Shown here in pieces: positions 23,272-31,204 of a stretch of DNA of 41,794 bases. Both the position numbers and the translations under genes were made by a program. The notes beneath the pieces are model-generated. The model was not told the origin of the DNA and did not search any database. It was given only the letters and a program-made list of their open reading frames with translations. Position 1 is the first letter of the stretch, and each line of letters begins with the position of its first letter. Location: NCBI GenBank assembly GCA_016282255.1, contig JAEEKE010000065.1:1-41794 (forward strand). Reading direction: 5' to 3'. Origin of the DNA: Bacillota bacterium. GTDB taxonomy: Bacteria > Bacillota > Clostridia > Christensenellales > CAG-138.

Positions 23272-26200
23272 TTAAAGGCGGCAGGAGAGGTCGGCGGAGA
23301 GGAGATACACCCACTCCTCCTTAACGGGAAGCCCCGTCAGCTTTTCAAGCGCCTGCTTATAGAGGTCGAGCTGCCCGCGGTAGCCCTCGGCGACCTCGCG
23401 TGCGCTCCTTCCCCTCAGCGCCGTGGTCTTGTAGTCGATCAGCACCCATTCGCCGTTTTCGATGAAGCAGCAGTCGATCGCGCCCTGCAGCAGCGCGCCG
23501 GTTTCGGTAAGGAGCGAGAACTCCCTCTCCCTCTCGACCCTTTCGGAGGCGAGCAGCCTTTTATAGAGCGGCGAAGCGAAGAGCCGCGCGACGCTTTCGA
23601 TATCGACCGCCGCGGCCTCCTCCTCGGTAAAGAAGCCCCCGTCCGTGAGATGCGAAAGCTCTTCTTTTATTTCTTTTTCGCCCATTTCCGCGATAGGCAG
23701 CAGCATGATAAGGCGGTGGGTGAGGGTGCCCCGCTCTGCGCCCGAGAAGGTCCTTTCCCCTTCCTCGCGCAGAAACAGCGGCTGTGCGGGCGTATAGTCC
23801 TTTACGGGCTCGGCAAGCTCGGTGACGCTGCTCTTCGCGGGCGTCCTCGTCGCCTTCTCAAAGCCGTAGGCGAAGGAGAGCAGCGCGTCGATATCGCCGT
23901 GCGGGGCGCGCTTCGCCTCCTCCTTCCATTCGTTATAGCATTTCTTCGTTACCTTCGCGCCTTCGCCCGCGCCGCCCTCGCTCCTAAGCAGCAGGGTATT
24001 GATGCGGCAGGGGCTCCCCCCGCCGAGCGGGACATTGAATCCCTGCTCCGCGCGCTCTGAGTCGAGGCCGAACGGGAAGAACGCCCCGAGGATCCATTCA
24101 AGGTAGCTCCTCGCGTTCATTATGCGGAAATCGGTCAGCGGGACCGCGTTCTTTTCGATGAAGGCGCGCATCTTTTTCTTCGCGCCCACCATATAGAGCC
24201 TCTCCCGCGCGCGCGTCATGCCCACGTAGAGCACGCGCATCTCCTCCGCGGCCTGCTTTGAGGCGTCCTTCGCCTCGATCGCGCGGCGGAACAGCGGCTT
24301 TTGGGCCTTCTCGGGGTCTATATCGCCGATCTCATCGAAGAGCTCATAGCCCCTGCCTATCCTCAGCCCTATCCCGAGCTCGTCGTCGAGCACCGCGGCG
24401 CTCCTTCTGCCCGCAGTGCTGAACTGACCCGTCAGCCCGCAGATGAAAACTATCGGGAACTCGAGCCCCTTGCTCTTGTGGATGCTCATCACGCGCACCG
24501 CGTCGACGCCGGCCGACTGCGCCGCGCCCATATTCGTGTTGTCGCGCACGCTGTCGAGCAGGTTTATAAAGGCGTTGAGGCCCCTTCTGCCCGCGGAATC
24601 GAAGGCATGCGCCTTCTCGAGCAGCATATCGAGGTTCGCTTTTCTTACCTCGCCGCCGGGCAGCGCGCCGGTATAGGTCGAAAAGCCCGTTTCGTCGAAA
24701 AGCCTTCCTATCAGCGCCTCCATGCCCTCAAGGCGGCTGAGCCTGCGCCAATCGGCCAGTTTTTCAAGGAAAGCCGCGCATTTTTCATACAGGGGAACGG
24801 GAGTTTCGACGCTTTCCCGCTTTCTTGCCGCCTCTAAAGCGGCCGCTTTCATCCTGTCGATGAAGAGTTCGTATTCGTCGCTCCTGAAATCCGCCTTTAT
24901 TTCGGCGAGCTCCGCGTCCGTAAAGCCCCCTATCGGGGAGCGCATGACCGAGACGAGCGGGATATCCTGCCTGGTGTTGTCTATCGCGCGCAGCAGGTTT
25001 ATGAAGATCTGCACCTCGATCGCGTCGAAATAGCCGTCGCCGAGCTCCGCGGTGCAGGGGATGCCGCGCTCGGAGAGCGAGTTGACGAGCTTGAGCGCGG
25101 GGCCCTTCGTTCGCCGCATCAGCACCGCGAAATCCGAGAAAACGGGTTCCCTCAGCGTCTTTTGCTCCTTGTCGAAGACCTTTCCTTCCTTCATCAGCTC
25201 GCGGATGCGCGAAGCGATATACGCCGCCTCCGCCTCGATGTTTTCAAGCTCCTCGACGCCTCCCGCGGCCCCGGTCTCCCCTTCGCCGTCATTTTCGCCG
25301 CTCTCGCCCGGGGAGTTCATTTCGCCCGCAGCCGCGGCTTTATCCTCATTTTTGTCGGAATTTGACGGATCTTCATTCGATTTATCCTTGTTATCATTAG
25401 GTTTATCCACATTTGAGGCGCTTAAAGCCTCCTCCTCGGATACGTCGATAAGCGCGAGCTCGGCAAATCCCTCCGAAGCGCCCTCCGCCGGGCGAAGCTC
25501 CGCGTTGTCGGAATAATCTATCTCGCCGACCTCGCCAAGCATAAGCTTGGAGAACAGCGCGTTCGCCGCGCCGAGCACCGCCGTGGTGCTCCTGAAATTG
25601 CAGTTAAGGTCTATCCTAGTGCCGGCCGTGCCATCGTAGCTGTTGTATTTGTCGATGAAGCTCCTCGGCTCCGCCTGGCGGAAGCGGTAGATGCTCTGCT
25701 TGACGTCGCCCACCATGAAGAGGTTGCCCCCGCGGGCGATGCGCGATATGATGCTCTCCTGCACCAGGTTCGTATCCTGATACTCGTCCACGAAGATATA
25801 GCGGAACTTCTCGCGGTATTCTTCTGCGATCTCCTCGTTTCGGAGCACCTCGAGCGTCAGCTGCTCCATATCCGAAAAATCAATGAGCGAGGCGTCCCTT
25901 TTAAGCGCCCTGTACCTCTCGGCAAAATCGCGCACTGTCTCGGCAAGCTCTTTTAAAGCCGGGAAGAGCGCCGAGGCGAGCCGCTTTTCCTCCGAAAGCG
26001 GAAGGGAAAACAGCTTTTCAAGATTCTTCGTCAGTTTTTTGAGTTCTTCGCGATATTTTTTAATGAATTCCGGCGTGCCCTTGGGCAGATTGGAAAACAG
26101 CTTTGTTCCTGCAAGGCCGCAGAAGGTATCGTAGGAGGAGGTAAGCGAGAGCGAAAACAGCCTGTCCATATCCTCCCTTATGACGGCGATGTACTTTTCA

Positions 26201-26922
26201 TCGCTGCCGAGCAGCCTGCCCTCGTTCTCGTCATAGAGCCTTTTGGCGTACTGATAGAAGACCTCGATATCCCGCTTCGCAATGCTCATTATATGCGCGC
26301 AGGCGGCGTTTTTGGCCGTTTCGAAATCGGAACGGTAGGCGTTTATAGCCCTTTCGAGCCAGAGCATGGGGTCCGGCCGCGCCGTTATAAAATAATAGAT
26401 CGCCTCTACAGTTGCCTCTATGCCGCCGTTCTTGTGAAGCGCTCTTATTATGAACTGCGAAGCTGAGCCGCCGTCCTTCTCCGCGCGCAGATAGAAATCC
26501 TCAACCGCGCCGTCCATCGCTTTCTTCATCAAAAGGCTCGCCTCGGCGTCGTCCGCCACCTTGAAGGCCGGGTCTATGCCGGCTTCGTTATAATTTCTTT
26601 TTAAAACATTCCTGCAGAAGCTGTGTATGGTGGAGATATTCGCGCGGGAGATATCGTTCGCCGCCTCGGAGAGCAGGTATTTTTGCTCCGCATCGTCGGT
26701 CGCGGCGGCCTTTTCAAGCAGCTTTTTCTCTATCCTCTCCTTCATCTCGGCCGCGGCGGGCTTGGTGAAGGTGACCACGAGCAGCTCGTCGGCCCTCGCG
26801 CCTTCCGAGATGAGCTTAACGATCCTTTCGGTCATGACCGCCGTCTTTCCCGCGCCGGCGGCGGCGGAGACGAGCAGGTTTCCCTTCTTTTCAATTGCTT
26901 CAAGCTGCTGGGGAGTCCACAT
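23272..26922 (-). CDS. addA: ATP-dependent helicase/nuclease subunit AddA
   Basis: AddA is the UvrD-like 3'-5' helicase and nuclease partner of AddB in double-strand-break resection. The 1216-residue protein has Walker A SAAAGAGKT (residues 19-27), FVDEYQDTN, DVKQSIYRFRQAEP, DLNCNFRST, the motif V-VI region VMSIHKSKGLEFPIVFICG and RVLYVGMTRARERLYMV, and a C-terminal RecB-type nuclease motif LIDYKTT (about 1158-1165). Between helicase motifs, around residues 495-555, is a low-complexity Asn/Asp/Lys then Gly/Glu-rich linker (NVDKPNDNKDKSNEDPS) encoded by AT-rich codons unlike the rest of the gene. It starts 16 bases after the DUF362 gene and is probably co-transcribed with it. The ribosome binding site is weak. 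addB lies elsewhere. Confidence 0.96.
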   Translation of the reverse strand: MWTPQQLEAIEKKGNLLVSAAAGAGKTAVMTERIVKLISEGARADELLVVTFTKPAAAEMKERIEKKLLEKAAATDDAEQKYLLSEAANDISRANISTIHSFCRNVLKRNYNEAGIDPAFKVADDAEASLLMKKAMDGAVEDFYLRAEKDGGSASQFIIRALHKNGGIEATVEAIYYFITARPDPMLWLERAINAYRSDFETAKNAACAHIMSIAKRDIEVFYQYAKRLYDENEGRLLGSDEKYIAVIREDMDRLFSLSLTSSYDTFCGLAGTKLFSNLPKGTPEFIKKYREELKKLTKNLEKLFSLPLSEEKRLASALFPALKELAETVRDFAERYRALKRDASLIDFSDMEQLTLEVLRNEEIAEEYREKFRYIFVDEYQDTNLVQESIISRIARGGNLFMVGDVKQSIYRFRQAEPRSFIDKYNSYDGTAGTRIDLNCNFRSTTAVLGAANALFSKLMLGEVGEIDYSDNAELRPAEGASEGFAELALIDVSEEEALSASNVDKPNDNKDKSNEDPSNSDKNEDKAAAAGEMNSPGESGENDGEGETGAAGGVEELENIEAEAAYIASRIRELMKEGKVFDKEQKTLREPVFSDFAVLMRRTKGPALKLVNSLSERGIPCTAELGDGYFDAIEVQIFINLLRAIDNTRQDIPLVSVMRSPIGGFTDAELAEIKADFRSDEYELFIDRMKAAALEAARKRESVETPVPLYEKCAAFLEKLADWRRLSRLEGMEALIGRLFDETGFSTYTGALPGGEVRKANLDMLLEKAHAFDSAGRRGLNAFINLLDSVRDNTNMGAAQSAGVDAVRVMSIHKSKGLEFPIVFICGLTGQFSTAGRRSAAVLDDELGIGLRIGRGYELFDEIGDIDPEKAQKPLFRRAIEAKDASKQAAEEMRVLYVGMTRARERLYMVGAKKKMRAFIEKNAVPLTDFRIMNARSYLEWILGAFFPFGLDSERAEQGFNVPLGGGSPCRINTLLLRSEGGAGEGAKVTKKCYNEWKEEAKRAPHGDIDALLSFAYGFEKATRTPAKSSVTELAEPVKDYTPAQPLFLREEGERTFSGAERGTLTHRLIMLLPIAEMGEKEIKEELSHLTDGGFFTEEEAAAVDIESVARLFASPLYKRLLASERVEREREFSLLTETGALLQGAIDCCFIENGEWVLIDYKTTALRGRSAREVAEGYRGQLDLYKQALEKLTGLPVKEEWVYLLSADLSCRL

Positions 26923-26938
26923 ATTTTTCTTTCGGAAA

Positions 26939-28078
26939 TCAGAGCTTCAGTTTATTGAGCACCTTCGCTGCGAACGGGCGATGCACCACCATGGCCGCCT
27001 TCGGGCAGAACTCCTGGCAGCAGAAGCAGCGGATGCATTTCTCCCTGTCGATGACCGCTTTTTTATTCTTGATCTCGATGGCCTTTGCAGGGCACATCCT
27101 GGCGCATTCGCCGCAGCCGACGCATAGGGAGGGCACGAGCTTGGGTTTCTGCGCGAGCGCCTTGGAGCTGATGAAATGCAGCAAAGTGCCCTTCTTCATA
27201 AAATGCAGCCCGCGCACCGGAGGCGCTTCGAAATCGGGCGATCTAAGCGCTTCTATATCGCCGCTGATATTGAGCTCCTTATAGCTCTGGGGAGCGAGAC
27301 CCCTGTCATATGCGGCCTTGAGGGTGGGAAGGCCGTTTATGTTCATTCCCATCAGCTCCGCGCAGACGAGGTCGCAGTAATAGGTGCTCTTCGAAGCTAC
27401 TATCGCTCCCACCTGCTTCGGTTTGCCGTTGAGCGGCCCGTTTCCCTCCATTCCGACCACGGCGTCGCAGATAGCGAGCCGGGGCTTAATGAACTCGTTG
27501 AGGTCGATCAGCATCTCGGCAAAATCGGCTTCATTCGGAAAACGATAATGCATCTCGGGCTTTTTAAGACCGGGAATTATGCCGTAGAGGTTCTTGACCG
27601 CGGCGCTCATTCCCATCATGCCGTGGGCCTTGAGCTTGCAGAAATCAATAACCGCATCGGCTTCCTTAAGATATGAGGTATAGGTGACGGAATCAAGCTT
27701 CTTTCCTTCGGGGAAGGCTTCGGTGATCTCCTCCGTATTCCGGTTGAGGACCGCGCCGAGCTTTTCAAGCGCCGTCATGCCGGTCGCGGAATAGACCCTG
27801 TTGAGCACCATCACGGAATTGGGTCCTCCGGGGCTGTCGCCTATAACGACCTCGGCGCCTCTTTCAAGCAGCATCTCCACCAGCGCCTTTAAAAGCGCCG
27901 GATGCGTCGTGGCCGCTTCCTCCGGTTTTCTGAAGGAAACGAGGTTGGGCTTTATCGCTATCTTCATTCCCTTTTGAACGAAGGAAAGCCCGTCGATCCT
28001 TTCAAGCGCTTCTTCAAGCGCCGCTTTTACCCTGTCTTCATCGTATGAAGAACAGGCAGTTATCGAAACGTCATACAT
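26939..28078 (-). CDS. DUF362 protein with C-terminal 2x[4Fe-4S] ferredoxin domain
   Basis: DUF362 proteins are cytosolic, uncharacterised proteins common in anaerobes and often fused to ferredoxin modules, so an electron-transfer role is likely. Residues 1-300 hold the DUF362 domain (GMKIAIKPNLVSFRKPEEAATTHPALLKALVEMLLERGAEVVIGDSPGG, DAVIDFCKLKAHGMMGMSAAVKNLYGIIPG, AICDAVVGMEGNGPLNGKPKQVG). The C-terminal 70 residues contain two ferredoxin motifs, CVGCGECARMCP and CIRCFCCQEFCP, each with four cysteines of the CX2CX2CX3C type. The 379-residue length is normal for this combination. It has its own promoter and lies at the left side of the candidate origin, transcribed away from it. Confidence 0.9.
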   Translation of the reverse strand: MYDVSITACSSYDEDRVKAALEEALERIDGLSFVQKGMKIAIKPNLVSFRKPEEAATTHPALLKALVEMLLERGAEVVIGDSPGGPNSVMVLNRVYSATGMTALEKLGAVLNRNTEEITEAFPEGKKLDSVTYTSYLKEADAVIDFCKLKAHGMMGMSAAVKNLYGIIPGLKKPEMHYRFPNEADFAEMLIDLNEFIKPRLAICDAVVGMEGNGPLNGKPKQVGAIVASKSTYYCDLVCAELMGMNINGLPTLKAAYDRGLAPQSYKELNISGDIEALRSPDFEAPPVRGLHFMKKGTLLHFISSKALAQKPKLVPSLCVGCGECARMCPAKAIEIKNKKAVIDREKCIRCFCCQEFCPKAAMVVHRPFAAKVLNKLKL

Positions 28079-28117
28079 ATTTTCACCGTCTTCTTATTGA
28101 TCGGAAACTCCTTTTCG

Positions 28118-28147
28118 ATTATAGCATAAAAGAAGCATTTCTTTCAA
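28118..28147 (-). promoter_or_regulatory. Promoter of the DUF362-addA unit
   Basis: On the minus strand, -35 TTGAAA, 18-bp spacer, -10 TATAAT (GCTATAAT). It drives transcription leftward out of the candidate origin region. Confidence 0.75.
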
Positions 28148-28212
28148 TCGTAAAGCCTCCTTTCCCGTTAAAAAAAGATGCTTTCAATTCCCTTCAAAAG
28201 GGTAAAAAGCGG

Positions 28213-28241
28213 TTGACCGAAGCCTCTTTTTAAAGTATAAT
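28213..28241 (+). promoter_or_regulatory. Strong rightward promoter toward dnaN
   Basis: -35 TTGACC, 17-bp spacer, -10 TATAAT. The predicted start near 28248 coincides with GGAGGAGG, a Shine-Dalgarno-like string with no good ORF after it. If it is the dnaN promoter, the leader is about 300 bases and runs through the DnaA boxes. No better promoter is visible closer to dnaN. Confidence 0.7.
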
Positions 28242-28413
28242 AAAAAGTGGAGGAGGATCGATTTTTTCTTTTCGGAATATAGTATTTTTGATAACTGAAA
28301 ATCATATTTCGAAGGAAGAAGCTTATCCTTGTTATCAACGTTTTCCATATGGAAAAGTTTTGATATATTGAGTAAACCGCGGACAAGTAGAAAAGCATGG
28401 AAAACCCCTGTTT

Positions 28414-28422
28414 TTATCCACA
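28414..28422 (+). promoter_or_regulatory. DnaA box 1
   Basis: TTATCCACA, an exact match to the high-affinity DnaA binding site, within the candidate origin. Confidence 0.75.
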
Positions 28423-28479
28423 GCATTTTCCTTTTCTTTTCAACAGCGATATCCTTTGCCTTTAAAGGCAAAATAAGGA

Positions 28480-28488
28480 TTATCCACA
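28480..28488 (+). promoter_or_regulatory. DnaA box 2
   Basis: A second exact TTATCCACA, 66 bases after the first (roughly six helical turns) and in the same orientation, 63 bases before the dnaN start. Confidence 0.75.
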
Positions 28489-28550
28489 GTTTACTCAATA
28501 CTACTGCAACCACTGCTTTTACTAATAATTATAACCATAGGGGGTACTCA

Positions 28551-29660
28551 ATGCGCTTTACCGTCAACACGAAAGAACTCAACGAAGCCGTCGCCATCGT
28601 CACCAAGGCCATGCCTTCCCACAGCAGCCTTCCCATCCTCGAGGGCATCTATATCCTGGCTTCATCCTCCCATCTTTTCATGAAATGCTCCGATCTTTCG
28701 CTTCAGATAGAGACGGAGATCCCCGCTTTCGTTGAGGAGGAGGGCAGCTGCGTGCTTCCCGGCAGGCTCTTCTCCGAGCTTTCAAGAAGGCTCACCGGCG
28801 AATCGGTCGAATTCAGCGGCGAAAAGAACACCCTTAAGATCAGCTCCGACAGGGTGAAGACCTCGCTGCAGGTCTCTTCGAGCGACGATTTTCCCGAGAT
28901 GCGCCGCGTTGACGACGAATTCATCGCCGAGATCAGCCAGAATAAGCTGCGCAGTATGATAAAGCAGACCATCTTCGCGGTTTCGCTCGAGGATACCAAA
29001 CCCATCCTCAGCGGCCTCTGCCTTGAGATGAGCGATGACAAGGTATTGAGGATGATCGCGCTCGACGGCTTCCGCCTGGCCATCCGCAAGGAAAAGCTCG
29101 TCAGCTGCACCGGCAATAAAAAGGTCGTGGTCCCCGGCAGAGCGATGCAGGAGATCTCCAACATCCTCACCGGCGGCGACGAACCGATCAAGCTCGTGTT
29201 CTCCAACACCCATATAAAGCTCGACCTCGGCTACACCAAGCTGATATCAAGGCTGCTCGACGGCGAATACGTCAGCTATGCGGGCATCCTTCCCAAAAAT
29301 CACACGACCCACGCGATAGTGAGCTGCCGCGATCTGCAGTCGAGCACCGAACGCGCTTCGCTGCTTTCAAGGGAGGCCAAGTCCAACCTGATCAAATTCA
29401 GCTTCAACGAGGATACCCTGACCATCTCCGCCAACAGCGAAAAAGGCAGCATCAACGACCAGATGCCGATCCAGCTCATGGGCAAGCCCATCGAGATCGC
29501 CTTCAACGCCAAATACATCCTCGACCTTATGAGGGTGCTCGACGATATAAAGGTGTATCTGAGGATGAACAATTCCGTGACCCCATGCGTCATAGAGCCG
29601 CTCGAGGGCGACGAATTCTATTATATGGTGCTTCCCGTCAGGCTTCTGAGCGGTGTTTAA
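28551..29660 (+). CDS. dnaN: DNA polymerase III sliding clamp, beta subunit
   Basis: The beta clamp encircles DNA and tethers replicative polymerase and repair proteins. The ORF track starts at 28329, inside the candidate origin, adding an implausible 74 residues. ATG 28551 (MRFTVNTKELNEAVAIVTKAMPSHSSLPILEGIYI) has a GGGGGT ribosome binding site and gives 369 residues, the standard size. The three clamp domains are recognisable: N-terminal region to about 120, a middle domain including IKQTIFAVSLEDTKPILSGLCLEM and LDGFRLAIRKE, and a C-terminal domain ending EGDEFYYMVLPVRLL, the hydrophobic-pocket tail. In most Bacillota dnaA precedes and recF follows; here neither is adjacent. The gene upstream is divergent DUF362, the one downstream a peptidase. 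Confidence 0.97.
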   Translation: MRFTVNTKELNEAVAIVTKAMPSHSSLPILEGIYILASSSHLFMKCSDLSLQIETEIPAFVEEEGSCVLPGRLFSELSRRLTGESVEFSGEKNTLKISSDRVKTSLQVSSSDDFPEMRRVDDEFIAEISQNKLRSMIKQTIFAVSLEDTKPILSGLCLEMSDDKVLRMIALDGFRLAIRKEKLVSCTGNKKVVVPGRAMQEISNILTGGDEPIKLVFSNTHIKLDLGYTKLISRLLDGEYVSYAGILPKNHTTHAIVSCRDLQSSTERASLLSREAKSNLIKFSFNEDTLTISANSEKGSINDQMPIQLMGKPIEIAFNAKYILDLMRVLDDIKVYLRMNNSVTPCVIEPLEGDEFYYMVLPVRLLSGV

Positions 29661-29692
29661 TAGAAAAACCACAATAAAAGAAAGGAAAAACC

Positions 29693-31195
29693 ATGGAACT
29701 TCAGAAAGCGATAGATATCTATAACGAAAAGAAAAAGCTGAGCCTTGCAATGAATCACGCGCTCGGCGTCCTCAGCTACGATAACGAGACCGCCGCGCCG
29801 AAAAACTCCTATATGGGCCTTGCAAACACCTTCGGCGTCATCAGCGAGATGGAGTATAAGAGCAAGGTTAACGCGGAGTATTTCGACGTCGTCGATACCC
29901 TTATCGCCAATAAGGAGCAGCTCGATCCCATCCTCAAGAGGGAGGCGGAGGAAGAGGAGCATTCCCTTAAAGTAATGCGCAGCATACCGATGGAGGAATA
30001 CGTCGAGTTCACCGAGATGCTTTCCAAGGCGCATACCGCATGGGTGGAGGCCAAGAACGAGAGCGATTTTTCCAAGGCCTCGCCCTTCCTCGAAAAGATC
30101 GTAGCCTATTCAAAGCGGGTAGCTTCGCTGGTTTCGCCGGGTATGGATCCCTATGATTTCTGGCTCAACGAGTACGAAAAGGGCCTTTCCACCGCCGTGC
30201 TCGACGCATTCTTTAAGAGGATAAGGGAGGCGCTCGTTCCGATCATCAAGAGGATCTCCGAAAAGGGAGAGCTCTTCCGCACGGATTTCATGAATGAAAA
30301 ATGCCCGATAGAGCTCCAGAGAAAGCTTTCGGACTATATCATGGAGGTCATGCATATCAACAGGGACGACTGCTCGATAGGCGAGACCGAGCATCCCTTC
30401 ACGACCCATTTCAATAAGCACGACGTGCGCATCACCACCCATTACCATGAGGACTCGGTGGTGAGCAATATGTATTCGGTGATCCACGAGGGCGGCCACG
30501 CGCTCTATGAGCTTAATACCGGCGACGAGCTGATCGGTTCAACAATCGCGAGCGGCACCTCGATGAGCATCCACGAGTCCCAGTCCCGCTTCTTTGAAAA
30601 CATAATCGGCAGGAGCGAGGAGTTCTGTGAGCTTATTTTCCCGAAGATAAAGGAGCTCTTCCCCGTGCAGTTCGACGGCGTCACCGCCCGTGATTTCTAT
30701 CTGGCCGTCAACAAGGCCGAGCCCTCGCTCATCCGCACCGAGGCCGACGAGCTGACCTATTCGCTCCATATCATGATCCGCTACGAGCTTGAAAAGAAGA
30801 TGATGCGGGGCGAGATCGAGGTCAAGGACGTGCCCAAGGAATGGAACAGGCTGTATAAGGAATACCTCGGCGTCGACGTGCCGGACGACAGGAACGGCGT
30901 GCTGCAGGATATGCACTGGTTCGGCGGCATGCTCGGCTATTTCCCGAGCTACGCGCTAGGCTCCGCCTACGGCGCGCAGATGCTCCACCATATGAAGAAG
31001 GAGCTGGATTTCTCCTCGCTCGTGCGTGAAAACAGGCTTGACGTCATCATCGGCTGGCTCACCGAAAGGATCTATAAATACGGCATGCTGCTCGGTCCGA
31101 ACGAGATAATCATGAACACCTGCGGCGAGCCCTTCGATCCGGATTATTACGTGAACTACCTTACCGAGAAGATGACCGATATCTACGGTCTGTAA
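29693..31195 (+). CDS. Metallocarboxypeptidase, M32 family (Taq type)
   Basis: M32 enzymes are cytosolic zinc carboxypeptidases that trim C-terminal residues from peptides. The 500-residue protein shows the family motifs HEGGHALYE (HEXXH zinc site, H265-E266-H269) and the following HESQSRFFEN, plus the FTTHFNKHDVRITTHYHED segment, SIRTEADELTYSLHIMIRYELEK-type LIRTEADELTYSLHIMIRYE and MHWFGGMLGYFPSYALGSAYGAQ near the C-terminus. The length is standard. It has an AAAGGAAAAA ribosome binding site and follows dnaN after 32 bases, so it probably reads from the same transcript. Confidence 0.94.
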   Translation: MELQKAIDIYNEKKKLSLAMNHALGVLSYDNETAAPKNSYMGLANTFGVISEMEYKSKVNAEYFDVVDTLIANKEQLDPILKREAEEEEHSLKVMRSIPMEEYVEFTEMLSKAHTAWVEAKNESDFSKASPFLEKIVAYSKRVASLVSPGMDPYDFWLNEYEKGLSTAVLDAFFKRIREALVPIIKRISEKGELFRTDFMNEKCPIELQRKLSDYIMEVMHINRDDCSIGETEHPFTTHFNKHDVRITTHYHEDSVVSNMYSVIHEGGHALYELNTGDELIGSTIASGTSMSIHESQSRFFENIIGRSEEFCELIFPKIKELFPVQFDGVTARDFYLAVNKAEPSLIRTEADELTYSLHIMIRYELEKKMMRGEIEVKDVPKEWNRLYKEYLGVDVPDDRNGVLQDMHWFGGMLGYFPSYALGSAYGAQMLHHMKKELDFSSLVRENRLDVIIGWLTERIYKYGMLLGPNEIIMNTCGEPFDPDYYVNYLTEKMTDIYGL

Positions 31196-31204
31196 TTGAA
31201 AGAA

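Larger units (their letters stand above)
28366..28500. repeat. 12-bp inverted repeat bracketing the DnaA boxes
   Basis: TATTGAGTAAAC at 28366-28377 and its exact reverse complement GTTTACTCAATA at 28489-28500 enclose both perfect DnaA boxes. The right arm follows the second box directly. Confidence 0.8.
28150..28550. other. Candidate replication origin (oriC) next to dnaN
   Basis: This non-coding, distinctly AT-rich stretch separates divergent genes and lies just upstream of dnaN. It contains two perfect DnaA boxes in the same orientation (TTATCCACA at 28414 and 28480), a tandem pair of degenerate boxes (TTATCCTTG, TTATCAACG at 28323-28340), a weak reverse-oriented one (28286-28294), and an A/T-run segment at 28225-28320 that could unwind. 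It also contains palindromes TTTTCCATATGGAAAA (28341-28356) and TTTGCCTTTAAAGGCAAA (28455-28472). parS sites 24 kb away and strand-switching of genes here agree with an origin. Only two boxes are perfect, and dnaA is not adjacent, so it may instead be a DnaA-regulated dnaN leader. Confidence 0.55.

Noticed and set aside
28247-28282. Leaderless GTG mini-ORF (MEEDRFFLFGI) at the predicted transcription start
   Set aside because: Only 11 codons and no independent evidence; kept only as a note in the promoter finding.
28329-28550. N-terminal extension of dnaN in the ORF track
   Set aside because: The clamp family starts at MRFTVNT, which has a ribosome binding site; the extra residues come from AT-rich intergenic sequence with DnaA boxes.
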